From Stenocarpella maydis (Eukaryota > Ascomycota > Sordariomycetes > Diaporthales > Diaporthaceae), in NCBI GenBank assembly GCA_002270565.1, contig NQMI01000025.1, positions 399,506-450,751 on the forward strand: DNA of 51,246 nucleotides, written 5' to 3'. Position numbers and translations under genes: made by a program. The number at the start of each line of letters is the position of its first letter. Position 1 is the first letter of the stretch. Below are positions 31,939-42,316 of the stretch, one piece after another. The notes under the pieces were generated by a model that saw nothing but the letters and a program-made list of their open reading frames with translations, made no database searches and was not told the origin of the DNA.

Positions 31939-34246
31939 CTACCTCTTCAGCAATCCAAGCTCCCGCACAATTATATCGGCAGCCTTCTCTCCAATGACGA
32001 GAGCGGTCTGTATCTCTGGTCAGTGTCTTGCGAGCTAGGTCGCCGGAGGTATAGAATGCTCACATTGTTGGTATTTGCTCCGACGTTCTCGGGCGGGATG
32101 CTGAGATCCGTGAGCTTGAGGTTCTGGACCCCGTAGACGTTCAGATTCCCGTCCACGACACCCATCTCCTCCCTAGGGGCCATCTTGCATGACCCAAGGG
32201 AGTGCCACGTCGTCTGGATGTTCTCGCGGAGATACTGCTCGATGGCCCTGTCGTCCTCGGCAGAGTACTCCAGGTCGCGTATGTCTCCTCCGCCCACCCC
32301 GGACTTTGAGACGTCCTCGACCAGCGCGGCTTTCGACTCTGGCGTGAACTTCGGGTGGCCGAGCGCGACTTCTCCCTGGAACATCTTGGTCCGCCTCATG
32401 AACTCGCGTTGTTTCTTGTACGCCCAGACTTGCTTCTTGAGGTCGATTTCCCCTGCGTCGGAGAAGAAGCCAACGTCGAAGTCGAGTGGATCGTCAAAGT
32501 TGGGGCCGGTGATATGCAGTGACCCCCTCGAGTACGGATAGCCTGTATAGTTCGCCATAAGGACATACTGTCCTGGCTCAAGAAGCGAATGGTCGCCAAC
32601 AAATCTGAATGACGAACAATGGTGAGCCTTTGAAGGACCACTTGCAGAGCACACACGCTATCACTTGACTCACCCGCTGATAAGCCCCATCAACATCAGA
32701 GGCCTGTTCGGCTTGTCCTTGAAGTCCCTCTCCCACGCCGCCAACAGTTCCTTGTCCATAGTTGCTCGGTCCGCCTCGGAAGGCTGCATCTTGACGCCGA
32801 CCTCGACAAAGTTCCAGCCGAGGATCTTGTCGTTGTTGCCAATCAGCTCTTCCTCCTTGACGCGGCCGCTTATGTAGAAATCGCTGGTCTCGCGCGGCTG
32901 GAGGTTTGTCTTGAACGGGATGAGGATCAAGTGATGGTCCTGCCAGTTGCTGCCCACGCCGGGCAGGTCCACCACGACCGGGACGCCCGCCTTGTCGAGC
33001 ACCTTCTCGCTGCCGATCCCGGACCTTTCCAGGACACTGGGCGTCCCGTTCGCCCCGCACGAGACGACGACCAGCTTCCGGGCCTTGAAGACCTGCCTCG
33101 GGCTCTTGTTGACCCTGATCTGCACCTTAAAGTCCGGGTTAGGCGCGACCTCGACGCCGCACGCCTTCTTGGCGTCGTCAAAGATCACGCGCACGACCTT
33201 GGTCTCCACGAGGACGTGCAGGTTCGGGTGTTTGCCGTCCTGTAGCTTCGGGTGGACGTACGTGTGGGCGGCATCCTGCCGCTTGCCGTCCGGGGAGACG
33301 TACCTCAGGGACCGCTCGCAGCAGTTGTGTGCGTCAAGGCTCTGCATGTCTTTGTTCTCGGGGAGGCCGCCGTAGGTCTCGAGCACGCTGATGTAGTCAT
33401 CCCCGGGATTCTTGGGCCCATACCCGCCGTTGCTGATGTGAACTGGCCCTGAGTAGCCGTGCCGGCTCGCGTCCCCAGGACCGTGATATGTCTCGAGCTA
33501 AGAAGCATCGGTTCAACTGAGAATTCCGGCTCCCAGGGCTAGGGCATACGCACCTTCTGCATGAAGGGGAGCATCTCATCGGCCGTCCATCCCGGCGTGT
33601 TCCAAGAGTCAAAGTCGTCACGCTGGGCTCGCGTGTACCTAAAGTGCTAGTTATCAGTGGTGCAAGGCCATAGATTCGACGGTGATTTTTTCAAATACAC
33701 AACTGTTCGTACTTACATCATGAAGTTGATCGAGGAGCCTCCGCCCAAAATTCCTATACCAGAGCCGGATTAGCCTCACAGTAGAGCAGCTCGGAACTTG
33801 GCATTGGCATCTTCCAACTCCCAAACACCTTGAAGCGTAAGCCACGGCTGGCCCAAACCGGCAGTTTGGAGAGAGCCTGAGCCTAGCGGGTCAACTCACC
33901 TCCTGAGGGAACTATTGACTCCCGCCCTGCGAGATGCTCAGAAGCCTTGGCCTTGTAGAACAATGCTGTCTTGCTGGTGGGCAGCAAGTGCTGGTAGTAG
34001 AACAGCGGGTTGACCACACTAGGCACGTTGAAGTTGTCCTGCCCGCCCTCGATGACGAGGATGGACAGCTCAGGATCAGCGTCTGCCAGCCGCCCGGCGA
34101 CTACACACGCGGCCGTGCCTCCTGGAAGTCGTCGTGGTTAGTTTACGCAGCCCCCGTGTCAAATGAGCCGAGGATGAATACATGCCTCCGGCAATGATAA
34201 CATCAACTTCCTCGATACATTGGTTAGGATTGTTGGTTAGTCCCAT
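31939..34246 (-). CDS. GMC oxidoreductase, alcohol oxidase-like (FAD)
   Basis: Seven exons: complement(join(31939..32007, 32064..32604, 32674..33497, 33554..33638, 33717..33753, 33900..34121, 34186..34246)), 612 residues. FAD-binding begins at once with VDVIIAGGGTAACVVAGRL (dinucleotide motif split by intron 1); the E-G-G of strand 2 is in LVIEGGQDN. ILGGGSSINFMMYTR is the family's first signature, GANGTPSVLERSGIG the second. Near the C-terminus WHSLGSCKMAP holds the catalytic His (about 544), and VGANTNNTALVIGEKAAD the partner Asn (about 587), the His/Asn pair of alcohol oxidases rather than His/His. Nearest relatives by eye are methanol/short-chain alcohol oxidases: these oxidise primary alcohols and release hydrogen peroxide. 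The C-terminus (GLLKR) has no SKL-type peroxisome signal and there is no signal peptide. Intron 1 has a GC donor; the others are GT-AG, 56-146 nt. Reading frame is intact throughout. Confidence 0.9.
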
Positions 34247-35020
34247 GTTGTTACTACTGTCAATCAATGTAGGAGATGCTGTGACTCGCAAAGGCCTGTG
34301 AGGTTTAAGGAATATAAGCAGCCCTCTCTGTATGCGTATCGAGAAGAGCCGAAAGCGGGGATAAATATATTGTTACGCAAACAATATCGCTTTGTATATG
34401 CATCCGCACTTAGGTGCAAACTTGTGGTAGTCCCCGTCAAAGCTGGTTCTCAGGATAGCTAGCCATGTGTTAAGCCACCGTCAGCTGTCGTGTAGTACTC
34501 TGAGCGGAGGAGGCTTCTCGTCGGCCGCCAATAGTCTCCGTAGTCCAAGTTTGACCGCCGATTGGGGCAAGTATGCGTAAGCCACTTGCATGGGGAGTAA
34601 TACAGACATAGCAGGAAAGGGTTAAGCTCGACCACTGATTCACAGGCTGTTCCCAGCACGAGGGCCTGGGCGCCTGTCGTGGCTGTCGACAGCCCGACAG
34701 GCCCACATGATCAGGCAGGGATCGATCGGCAACAAAGAGTGCGACGACCATCAGCCTTGGCAGTAGAATTGGGTGTTCGGAAGCGGGTATTCCAAGTAAT
34801 ATACTTAGGTAAAATATCAGTGCGGGTGAGACATGCACAACGAGAGGAGTTCGTTACAAGGCACGCACGAGGTGTATGTGGTACTCGGGATATTGTGCTG
34901 CAGTATCGATCCTAATGGAGCGTCTATCATAAAACGCAGTGCTTCTCGGCCGAACCCATGCTCAAACACTGCCTCGAGGGAAAAGACTGCCAGAATTTCC
35001 CCGCCACAACCACTCTCGGT
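34247..35020. other. Intergenic region upstream of the GMC gene
   Basis: About 770 bp, no supported gene. It includes the GMC promoter on the minus strand, a short A+T-rich stretch near 34370-34400 and a TACTTAGGTA-like site at 34802-34811. Confidence 0.4.
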
Positions 35021-35024
35021 AGCC

Positions 35025-36330
35025 ATGATCAGATCAGAGCCAATATGCTCGCCATGGCAATAGCCATCACTGGCCCTAGGCTGCCCCAGATCGACGGGAC
35101 CGGCGCAGACTCATCGCAGCCAGCCCCAATAGGAACAGAACCTACATCACTGCCAATTGCCACTATTTGGCTCCTGCAGCCAGCAGCTTGGGCGAGATGA
35201 ACCTGCTGGTTGTCTCAGTCAAAGACAGCGTACGCGTCTCGGAAGAATGGGTTGGCCGCGCACGTAATGGGCGGGCAGGTCTCAATGAATGAATCGGCTA
35301 TAGCAAGGAGACAAACGGGTTGCCATCGATAGTCGAGTCCTACGAGAAGAGCTTTGTGTTCGGCGCGGATGGTCTTTCAATGGTTGTTCTCCAAGTGCAC
35401 ATCCAGTCCGCCAGACTTAACTCTGACTTCGCAGGGGATTGTGCTGCACAGCGGCCATTGCTTGACTGTGGTAACAAGGATCCGCCAACGTCATCGCAGA
35501 TTCGGGACGATACCCTGAGATGCGTCAGAATCAGGCTGATACCACTGTCGAGAATTATTGGGAAGTTTCCTTAGCCGTATTTATTGGAGGATAGATATGC
35601 TGTCAGACTTACTCACTGCCATATTCAGGGACTAGACCGTGACGAAGTAACAAGACTACAGGACATTCAAAGCTGATTCAAATTACAAAAACCTAGCAGT
35701 AACTTATATCCTTCTTATTATTACTATTGCCATAGACACACGACGACATCCGAGGAGATCCCAGACGAAGTGTCTGGAGAGAGTCTTGGAGCTTCTTCTG
35801 AGCCATCCAACCAAATATGATGGACCCGGTCGCAGATTTGTAACCTCTGAGATCGAGACTGAAGGCTCGGCTCTCAATCAGACGCTGCGAGCTATAGAGT
35901 CTAATATAGGGCTGTAATTATCGGAAGACTGGGTGTAACCATAGCAGGTTTTGGCCCCAGCCACATCACCCCTAAGGTAGTGTTCTTGGAAATATTTGCA
36001 ACACCGAGACTGCTGGCCCACGAGGTGCAGGTCCCCGATCCCGATACTATTAGTGTAGTCGTTGATCTCAACTGTTGAGTTGTCGGCATAATGGATACAG
36101 CCTCCCTGCTGAAGGTCCTTCGATGAATGGGGATTTGGTCGGGCCATAGCCTTCAGCCTATGGACTTGAAGTCATCGCCTAGGTGCAACAAGTTGAGGGC
36201 GGGAACGTCACCGCTGGTGGTGCTGTTGTCGCCCGCTGCCTTGGAGCCATAACATTGAAACATGGGTCAATCCAGAGCTCGAGGAAAAAGCAGACTCTAG
36301 CTGTCCAAGGAAGGCATCGCGACCTGTCCT
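35025..36330 (-). pseudogene. Aspartic protease (pepsin family A1, yapsin-like) pseudogene
   Basis: No single long frame, but stitched minus-strand reading follows the A1 fold. Near 36290 there is ELWIDPCF, resembling the segment after the first catalytic DTGSS; then HYADNSTV (flap-like Y-A-D), IGIGDLHL, CYGYTQSSDNYSPILDSIARS, LIESRAFSLDLRG and ATGSIIFG, the second-lobe entry; near 35549 ILDSGIS is the second catalytic Asp motif; FFRDAYAVFD and DNQQVHLAQ follow; then SQIVAIGSDVGSVP and a hydrophobic end that suggests a GPI-type tail. Breaks include a frameshift near 35880 (SIARS-V-stop), further frame changes between 35560 and 35700, stops near 35330 and 35240, and loss of the first active-site motif. 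The functional relative would be a secreted or wall-anchored protease. Dead as it stands. Confidence 0.7.
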
Positions 36331-37311
36331 GCAGACTCACAATGCACCAACCAGAACGCCTTTAGGCCTCTCCACTAACAAATCCTATTCTTGTAACTAA
36401 AGATCGGGTGCACTTTATGCAAGTAGTACAATGCTGTTTTTTTACTTTTAAAAATTCACCTTTACTAATAAAGTATTAGCGAAAAAGACTCTTTGCTGCG
36501 GGTCTGGCATATATGCTAACATTGTATCATATATAGTTAGCTATTAAGGGGGTTTAAGCTAATTAGCGTTATTACCCATAAATACATTCTCACCTATAGA
36601 TGCGGTCCCAGCGCCACGACTCCTCCCCTAGTTATTTAAATAGTCTATCACTCCCCTGCGGGAATTACAGGAGGGATGGGCTGGCGACCATCATTAGGGA
36701 AATATTTGAAGGTAATCAGACGCTCGAACACTCTTTACGCATAAGACAGAACGTCCTATCCATTCGAACGACACACGGAGCCACCAAATGGCAGCGTGGC
36801 ATTTCTCATTGCTAACTAGTGACTGACGTTTTCCCAACATTACCATCGTTTGAGGCACGGTGCGTCGGCTAACGTGATGATTCAGAGCGTCTAAGCTGGT
36901 AGTTATTTAGTGAGTGCTGGACAAAACCCCAAGCCTGCAGTGCCATAAAAAGCCACTATTTTTGTCTGTTTACCTAGGTATTCTTGGGTTTGCACGTACA
37001 GAACCGGCTAATGTTTGAGCTTCAAACTGTTTACTTGCGTGGTTGGTTTCGTTCTTAACCTAGTGGCGTCTGCTACCAGTGCATTGGGGCCTTGAGTGAC
37101 GTTGAGACCCCACCGCCAAGAAACGAACAGCACACGCCTCTGGCGGTCAAAAGCACGCGCTCTTTGTCTGCGAAGATCCACCTTTTGAGACCTTTCCGAC
37201 CACGTGGTATTTGTATATCATCTCCGTGGCTCAAGACGCGTCGTAATTCTCAAACTCCTCATCGCCCATCTCCTCATCGCCCACCGCTCACCCAAGTGGA
37301 CATCACACACC
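36331..37311. other. Intergenic region, no gene seen
   Basis: About 980 bp, AT-rich near 36410-36590. Contains one exact TACCTAGGTA at 36971-36980. The part after about 37000 should be the promoter of the SMP-C2 gene; pyrimidine-rich DNA lies just before its ATG. Confidence 0.45.
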
Positions 37312-38948
37312 ATGACAGGCCTCGTAGACAAGCTGACCGCCTCTGGAGGCACCGAATCTGCAGGTGAGACTCAACCACAGGCCCAGCAAGTCCCAGAGCA
37401 GCTGACACGTGAGCAGGATTCCTCAACGACATCGTGGCGCAGCTATGGCCTAACATCAACGTCGCTGGCTGCAGGATGGTCAAGGAGATAGTTGAGCCGA
37501 TCCTCGCCTCCACCCTGCCTGGTCCTCTCTCTTCCCTCCGTTTCACCAAGCTCGATTTGGGCCATGAGCCCATCAGGATATCCGAGGTGGACGTCCACAA
37601 GACCCAGAATGGTGGCATCAAGCTCGATATGGATGTCGTTTGGCACGGAAAGAGCGATATCGATTTGGAAGGATCCTTGGTCCCCAGACTGGTAAAATTG
37701 CGCGCTGCATGCAACTTGACTCATACCCTCATATGCCAGTGAGCCACCTAATTCTAATTTGCTATAACAGGGAATCAAGAATATTCATCTCAAGGGCCGG
37801 CTCTCCATTCTGTTGGCTCCCCTGACCAACATCATCCCCCTGGTATGAACTGACCCTGCAAATGCATACCTTCGAAGATAATCAGACGCATGCTTACGGG
37901 ATGGATGAGGAAGATCGGCGCTGCGCAAGTGGCCTTCATCAACCCGCCTACGCTCAAACTCGACTTCACTGATGCAGCCAACATCGCCGACTGCTTCTTG
38001 GTTGACAAGGCTATCCGCAAGGTGATCCTCAACATCGTCTCTTCCATGGCGGTCCTCCCCAACCGCTTCCTGGTGAAGCTGGATTCCAACAACGATTACT
38101 TCAAGACCTACTTGCCTCATCTGGGCGCCCTCCGCTTGACCGTTGAGAAGGCGACTGGAGTTCAAGGCCCAAAGAAGAACGCAGTCATGAAATTGCTGAA
38201 CAAGATCGTCAAGGACATACCTGACTGCTACTGCAAGGTCTCCGTCGGCGCTGAGGAAGAGTGGAGGACGTCAACCAAGAAGGATGACAACAACCCGGAG
38301 TGGAACGAGACTCACGACTTCCTTGTAGCCGACAACGACCAAGAGATTGTGGTCAATGTGCAGGATGAAGATCTTGGCAGCGATGACGACATCGGAATTG
38401 CAACTACCACCGTCAAGGATATCCTCCTCGATGGCGGCTCCAAGGAGTTGCAGCTGTTCCACCACGGCGAGCCAGTGGACGCCAGGGTCAGTGTCAGGGC
38501 CGAGTTCTACAACTTTGTGGACGACGCCGGGATCCTGACCAGCCAGAGAGAGGGTGAAGCAGGCCAAATGGTCGGTCTCGCGACTGTGCTTATTGGCAGC
38601 GTCTCCGGGCTGCAGGGCCAGCGAGATGAGCTGAACCCCAGCGTGAAGATCTCATGGGGCACGAAGGAGTTTCTCACGGCCGCCAAATCCTACACCCCTG
38701 GAACGGACATTTTCAACCCGTCTTTCGACCAGGCCTTCAGGATCCCCCTAACCGCCGATTTGCTTGCCAACCCGGAAAGCTTCAAGCTTACTCTGTTGAA
38801 CAAGAAGGAGGAGGCAGGCGCCTTCGAGATCCCCTTCTCGGATATCCTTCAGGCTCCTGGCCTGATCAAGGAGGACGTCTTTCCCGTTGGCCTTGGTGTA
38901 ACTGTGAGGGCTAGCATTTCGCTGCGTGCCTTGCGGCTCGCCCACTAG
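37312..38948 (+). CDS. SMP-C2 domain protein related to extended synaptotagmins/tricalbins
   Basis: Join(37312..37363, 37417..37691, 37771..37842, 37914..38948), 477 residues. The first part is an SMP (lipid-transfer) domain: GFLNDIVAQLWPNINV, IVEPILASTLPG, FTKLDLGHEPIRI, LDMDVVWHGKSDIDLEG, KGRLSILLAPL and IGAAQVAFINPPTLKLDF are in the order seen in extended synaptotagmins. A C2 domain follows from about residue 204 (LRLTVEKATG, then STKKDDNNPEWNETHDF and VVNVQDEDLGSDDDIG, with candidate Ca-binding Asp residues), then a second, degenerate C2-like region (about 335-477). Relatives tether endoplasmic reticulum to plasma membrane through an N-terminal membrane hairpin; here the SMP domain starts at about residue 18 and no hairpin is present. 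Intron 3 uses an AAG acceptor, chosen because it alone keeps frame and alignment. Function in lipid transfer is inferred from the domain. Confidence 0.82.
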
Positions 38949-39954
38949 TCTTGGTCATCATGCAATATCACATAGCCTTCAATTGAAGTGAATCCCTTTG
39001 CTATTGTGAACGAGCATTTTTATTCATGGGTTTCCAAAATTGTCGATTTCCCCAGCGAACGAATTAAGCAAGATCAAAAGCTTTGTCTGTTGAGAGTACC
39101 AACGTGAACGTACAGGCCGCAGAACCTGGTCGTCAACGCCAAACAACAATCAATGAAGCCCTGGTTTCAAAGGCTCAAGGTGATTTTCAACCCAGGCAGG
39201 ACAGCGGAGACATTTTTGAACCCAAGGACCATGCCGACAGTCCTGCCTGCTCCCTGCTCTCATTACGTTAAGCTGATGATTGTTCTGCTAGATGCATCTC
39301 AATAAAGGTATTATTATAGCTCCTTTTTTTTTTAAACCCCCCCCTCAAAAAAAAACAAAAAAAACAAAAGGGAATTACAACTGTATTAAACTTAAACTGA
39401 CTAGACTAAGCAAGGACTTATTTATCCCACAGCTTCAGATACTATCCGCCCACCCAGCTTTTCAGGACTCAGACGGTACGTGCATGCATACTCGAGCTAA
39501 TCTTAGATACATGATCTATAGTATGGTCATCATTGAAACGCTTCGGGGGCTGCTGGCACTGAACTCTATAAATGCTCCCTGTTAAAATAAAGTTGATGTC
39601 TAAATATTCCGTTTCTGACAAGCCACGGCTGGACCGGCGGGCTGCAGTTTCGAGACACCTGCTGACGCTTGAGCACCTGTGACGTCAGTTCGGCTCAATC
39701 ATCCTGCGGCTTAGCAAAGGCCGTCATCCGGCGGAACAACCACCTACTTCAAGACCTGCCTCTGTTTTGGTTTCATATATCAACAGAATCCAGTTGTCCG
39801 AGACTCTGGCCACATAACTTACCGGCTGAACGCTGTCTCTTCCTCAAACGAACAAATAACGAATTCAAAATCTTGTTTTACATCACGGTACGTTGTGCCC
39901 ACCCACTGCCAACGGAGCTAGACGATCACACGCCTACACGCTCGCCTGGAAGAC
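38949..39954. other. Intergenic region, no gene seen
   Basis: About 1 kb. A T-rich/C-rich/A-rich low-complexity patch is at about 39326-39366. No convincing coding sequence. Confidence 0.45.
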
Positions 39955-40455
39955 ATGCCAGCAGGTCATTCCAACTCCATATTTGAGAGTAACCGAAGAG
40001 CGGCCAGGGATTGCGAGGTTTTACTATGGGGGGCACTCTGTGATGAGCCCGGCAGTGTCCTGGAGTACATCGAGAAGGACTGTGTCGTGATGAACCCCTT
40101 GCTCCACCCGGACAAGTCCTTTGAGGCGCTCACGGCAGAGTCAGACCCTTCGCTATCAGATGCCATGGAGAGGCTGGCCGGCTCCAAGCACAGGTGGACG
40201 AGCTATGTGATGCACCGGCAGGACCCCACGCCGGCCACAGCAAATGTCGAGATGTTTGCGGTGCAGATAATGTACAAGATGACATTGGTCAGGGAGACGC
40301 TCCATCATCATCACCACCACCATCGAAATGGAAAGGAAAACGGGGAGAAGAGCAAGCCGGACCTGCAGAAGGTTGATGCGTTTTGTACGAGCACTTGGAG
40401 GCAGGGCTCCAGCGGAGGCTGGAAACTCTGCTCGCAACAGCTGATACCCGTGTAG
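39955..40455 (+). CDS. Small NTF2/SnoaL-like protein (probable DUF4440 type)
   Basis: A 166-residue protein. The pattern CEVLLWGALCDEPGSVLEYI then EKDCVVMNPLL, a middle strand SYVMHRQDP, a long strand VEMFAVQIMYKMTLVRE, and a final CTSTWRQGSSGGWKLCSQQ is the cone-shaped NTF2-like fold commonly seen in fungal SnoaL/DUF4440-type proteins. Function in this group is mostly unknown. Between two strands there is a loop with seven consecutive His codons (40303-40323) followed by charged residues. The ATG at 39955 is the first in frame; homologous proteins often start a little before the LW motif, so a single exon is plausible, but an upstream exon cannot be excluded. No signal peptide or membrane segment. 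Confidence 0.65.
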   Translation: MPAGHSNSIFESNRRAARDCEVLLWGALCDEPGSVLEYIEKDCVVMNPLLHPDKSFEALTAESDPSLSDAMERLAGSKHRWTSYVMHRQDPTPATANVEMFAVQIMYKMTLVRETLHHHHHHHRNGKENGEKSKPDLQKVDAFCTSTWRQGSSGGWKLCSQQLIPV

Positions 40456-40879
40456 TGTAAGGGCACCTGCGAGTCTTTTGAAATTTGCGACATCAACTCC
40501 GTCCGGTGTCTCAGGGAAAGCTCTTCTTCTCTCTTCAACTTTGTAATTATGGTGTTTCTATTTGTTAGTCGCCTTCACACATCTACATGAATCAGGGTGG
40601 GGAGGAGTGTTGAAAGTTACCGCGTCGATTTGTAAGTAATGCAGCATAAAATGAGAGAGTGGATTTTCAGAGAATGCTAGCCCAAGGAATAAAAGAAGGA
40701 AGGAAACAGTCGAGAGTTGCCTCTGGGCTGCAGGTGTAGGGCACGAGGCCTTGCACCCAGCCCTAACTGTTGGTAACTAATCTAAGTACTAAGGTGCCTA
40801 GGTGGGTACGGCTTTAGCTCCTCGTCTTGACGGATTCTAGTCTACGCGCAGCTTGAAGTCAGTCTCAACTAGCCTCATC
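40456..40879. other. Intergenic region, no gene seen
   Basis: About 420 bp between the NTF2-like gene and the kinase relic. It includes a CCTAGGT core at 40797-40803. Nothing else recognised. Confidence 0.4.
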
Positions 40880-41710
40880 ACGAGTGTAATGGAGGTACAA
40901 TGGGCCTCGACCTCCAGAAAGGCACGAACGGCCACCCTCAAGCTCTTCGATCGGCGGTATGGTCATGAGAGTCGTTGGCGGAGAACCATGTGCCACAGCC
41001 CCAGCGTGGAGGCTTGTTGGCAGCGATGCGTGCAGTCGGGCAAGCACCAGGATTCTTTGAATACATCAAGGAAATGGACAAGCTGAAGGGGTGGTGGTAC
41101 ATCGATCCACAGGCTTAGAAGGCGAGGAGGCACACACCGTTGACACATGGGAGACAACCCCAAAGAGAGAGGGCCTATTGCAGTACCGGCTTCTACAGAG
41201 CCCGGAGAATGAGATCCGGGCTTATAAACGCCTTGAGAAGCTGCAAGGGATATGAGTACCACTTTTCTACGGAACGACATCTTTCTCCCTCACACCGCTT
41301 GGGTCGGACCCAAAATTCTTCCGCGTCGGTGGCATCCTCACCCAGCATATTGACGGCTTCACATTGGACAGCCTGCTGGATGTAGAGGAGGCGTCTCCTG
41401 ATGTTGATTACCAAGGGTTGGCTCACCGTGTGGTGGAGGTTGCTGAGGTCAACACGTGTGGCGTTGTCAATGCCGACAGCGATCCTCACAACATAGTCGT
41501 CCAAACAAGCTCCATGCAGCCATTTGAGTTCGATTTCTCCGACTGCTCTCTCAGGAAGGACTTCGCCAGCGAGGAAGAATACAATTAACTTGTCGTATGC
41601 TGCGGCAAACCCGTTGGTTTCGGGACCGTCATGGCTAAGAGACTGAACAAAAAGTTCAAACTCGGATTGGCGTCAAGTATGGTCCATGGGTTGGCCCACA
41701 CTGTTATTTC
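40880..41710 (+). pseudogene. Fungal protein-kinase-like pseudogene
   Basis: Stitched reading gives a kinase-like fold. TATLKLFDRRYGHESR near 40930-40975 carries the strand-3 Lys as in fungal kinase-like proteins that read V-L-K-V-F-D-R-R. After a frame change come GFFEYIKEMDKLKGWW, then NEIRAYKRLEKLQG (helix C region), PLFYGTTSF, ILTQHIDGFTLDSLLD (hinge), GVVNADSDPHNIVVQ (catalytic loop-like D-x4-N) and FEFDFSDCSLRKDF (DFG-like). Breaks: frameshift near 41000-41040, TAG at about 41117, TGA at about 41248, and a TAA at 41586 before the expected C-lobe end. Substrate or partner unknown. The decay is limited, so inactivation seems fairly recent. Confidence 0.62.
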
Positions 41711-42316
41711 CCGAAGGACCATTTGATGTAAATCCCAAGTTTGAACTATGCACACTAGAACCTCTGCGGGCTAGCTTTAATTAAGTAGTGGAGGTTATGT
41801 GATAGTTTCGGGCTTTATCTGCGTCCACTCTAGTTTTAGTAGACTCTGGTAGTCGGCGTGGACGTCATGAGCCCACATTATTAGTGCAAATCTTGAGCCC
41901 CCATGCCATAAAGCCCAAGTAACGTCTCAGCTTTCTCATTAAATGGTGTCGCTATAACCATGCTATTCAGTCTACTTCTACTACTAGATCCTATTGTCAA
42001 TTGTATTAGCTTTCTCGTTCCTTAAAGACTAAGAGTTTTATATAAAATGTAAGAGAGTTAATCAGACCTCAGAACTAGACAGACCTGCTATTAATCCCCA
42101 TACCAGCATCCCTTATTTGATACATCAAGTTTACAAGCTGGGAAGACCTTACAAGTTGATTGAAGTGTTGATTATATGAGATTCTTGCTTACGCAAGAAC
42201 AGCTGTCAAGACGTAAACAAGCAAGAAGTTCCGAACAATTCATAATAGTAGAGCTTGAAGCTTATTTCAGGGAAAAAAAAAAATATGGTATCGTGGTCAG
42301 CATTAAGAACGAAACC
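41711..42316. other. Intergenic region, AT-rich, no gene seen
   Basis: About 600 bp of AT-rich sequence with an A11 run near 42275. May hold transposon debris, but no family was recognised. Confidence 0.4.

Noticed and set aside
20989..34246. MFS carrier and GMC oxidase as part of a biosynthetic gene cluster
   Set aside because: They are about 10 kb apart, with no core synthase, P450, or cluster regulator between or near them.
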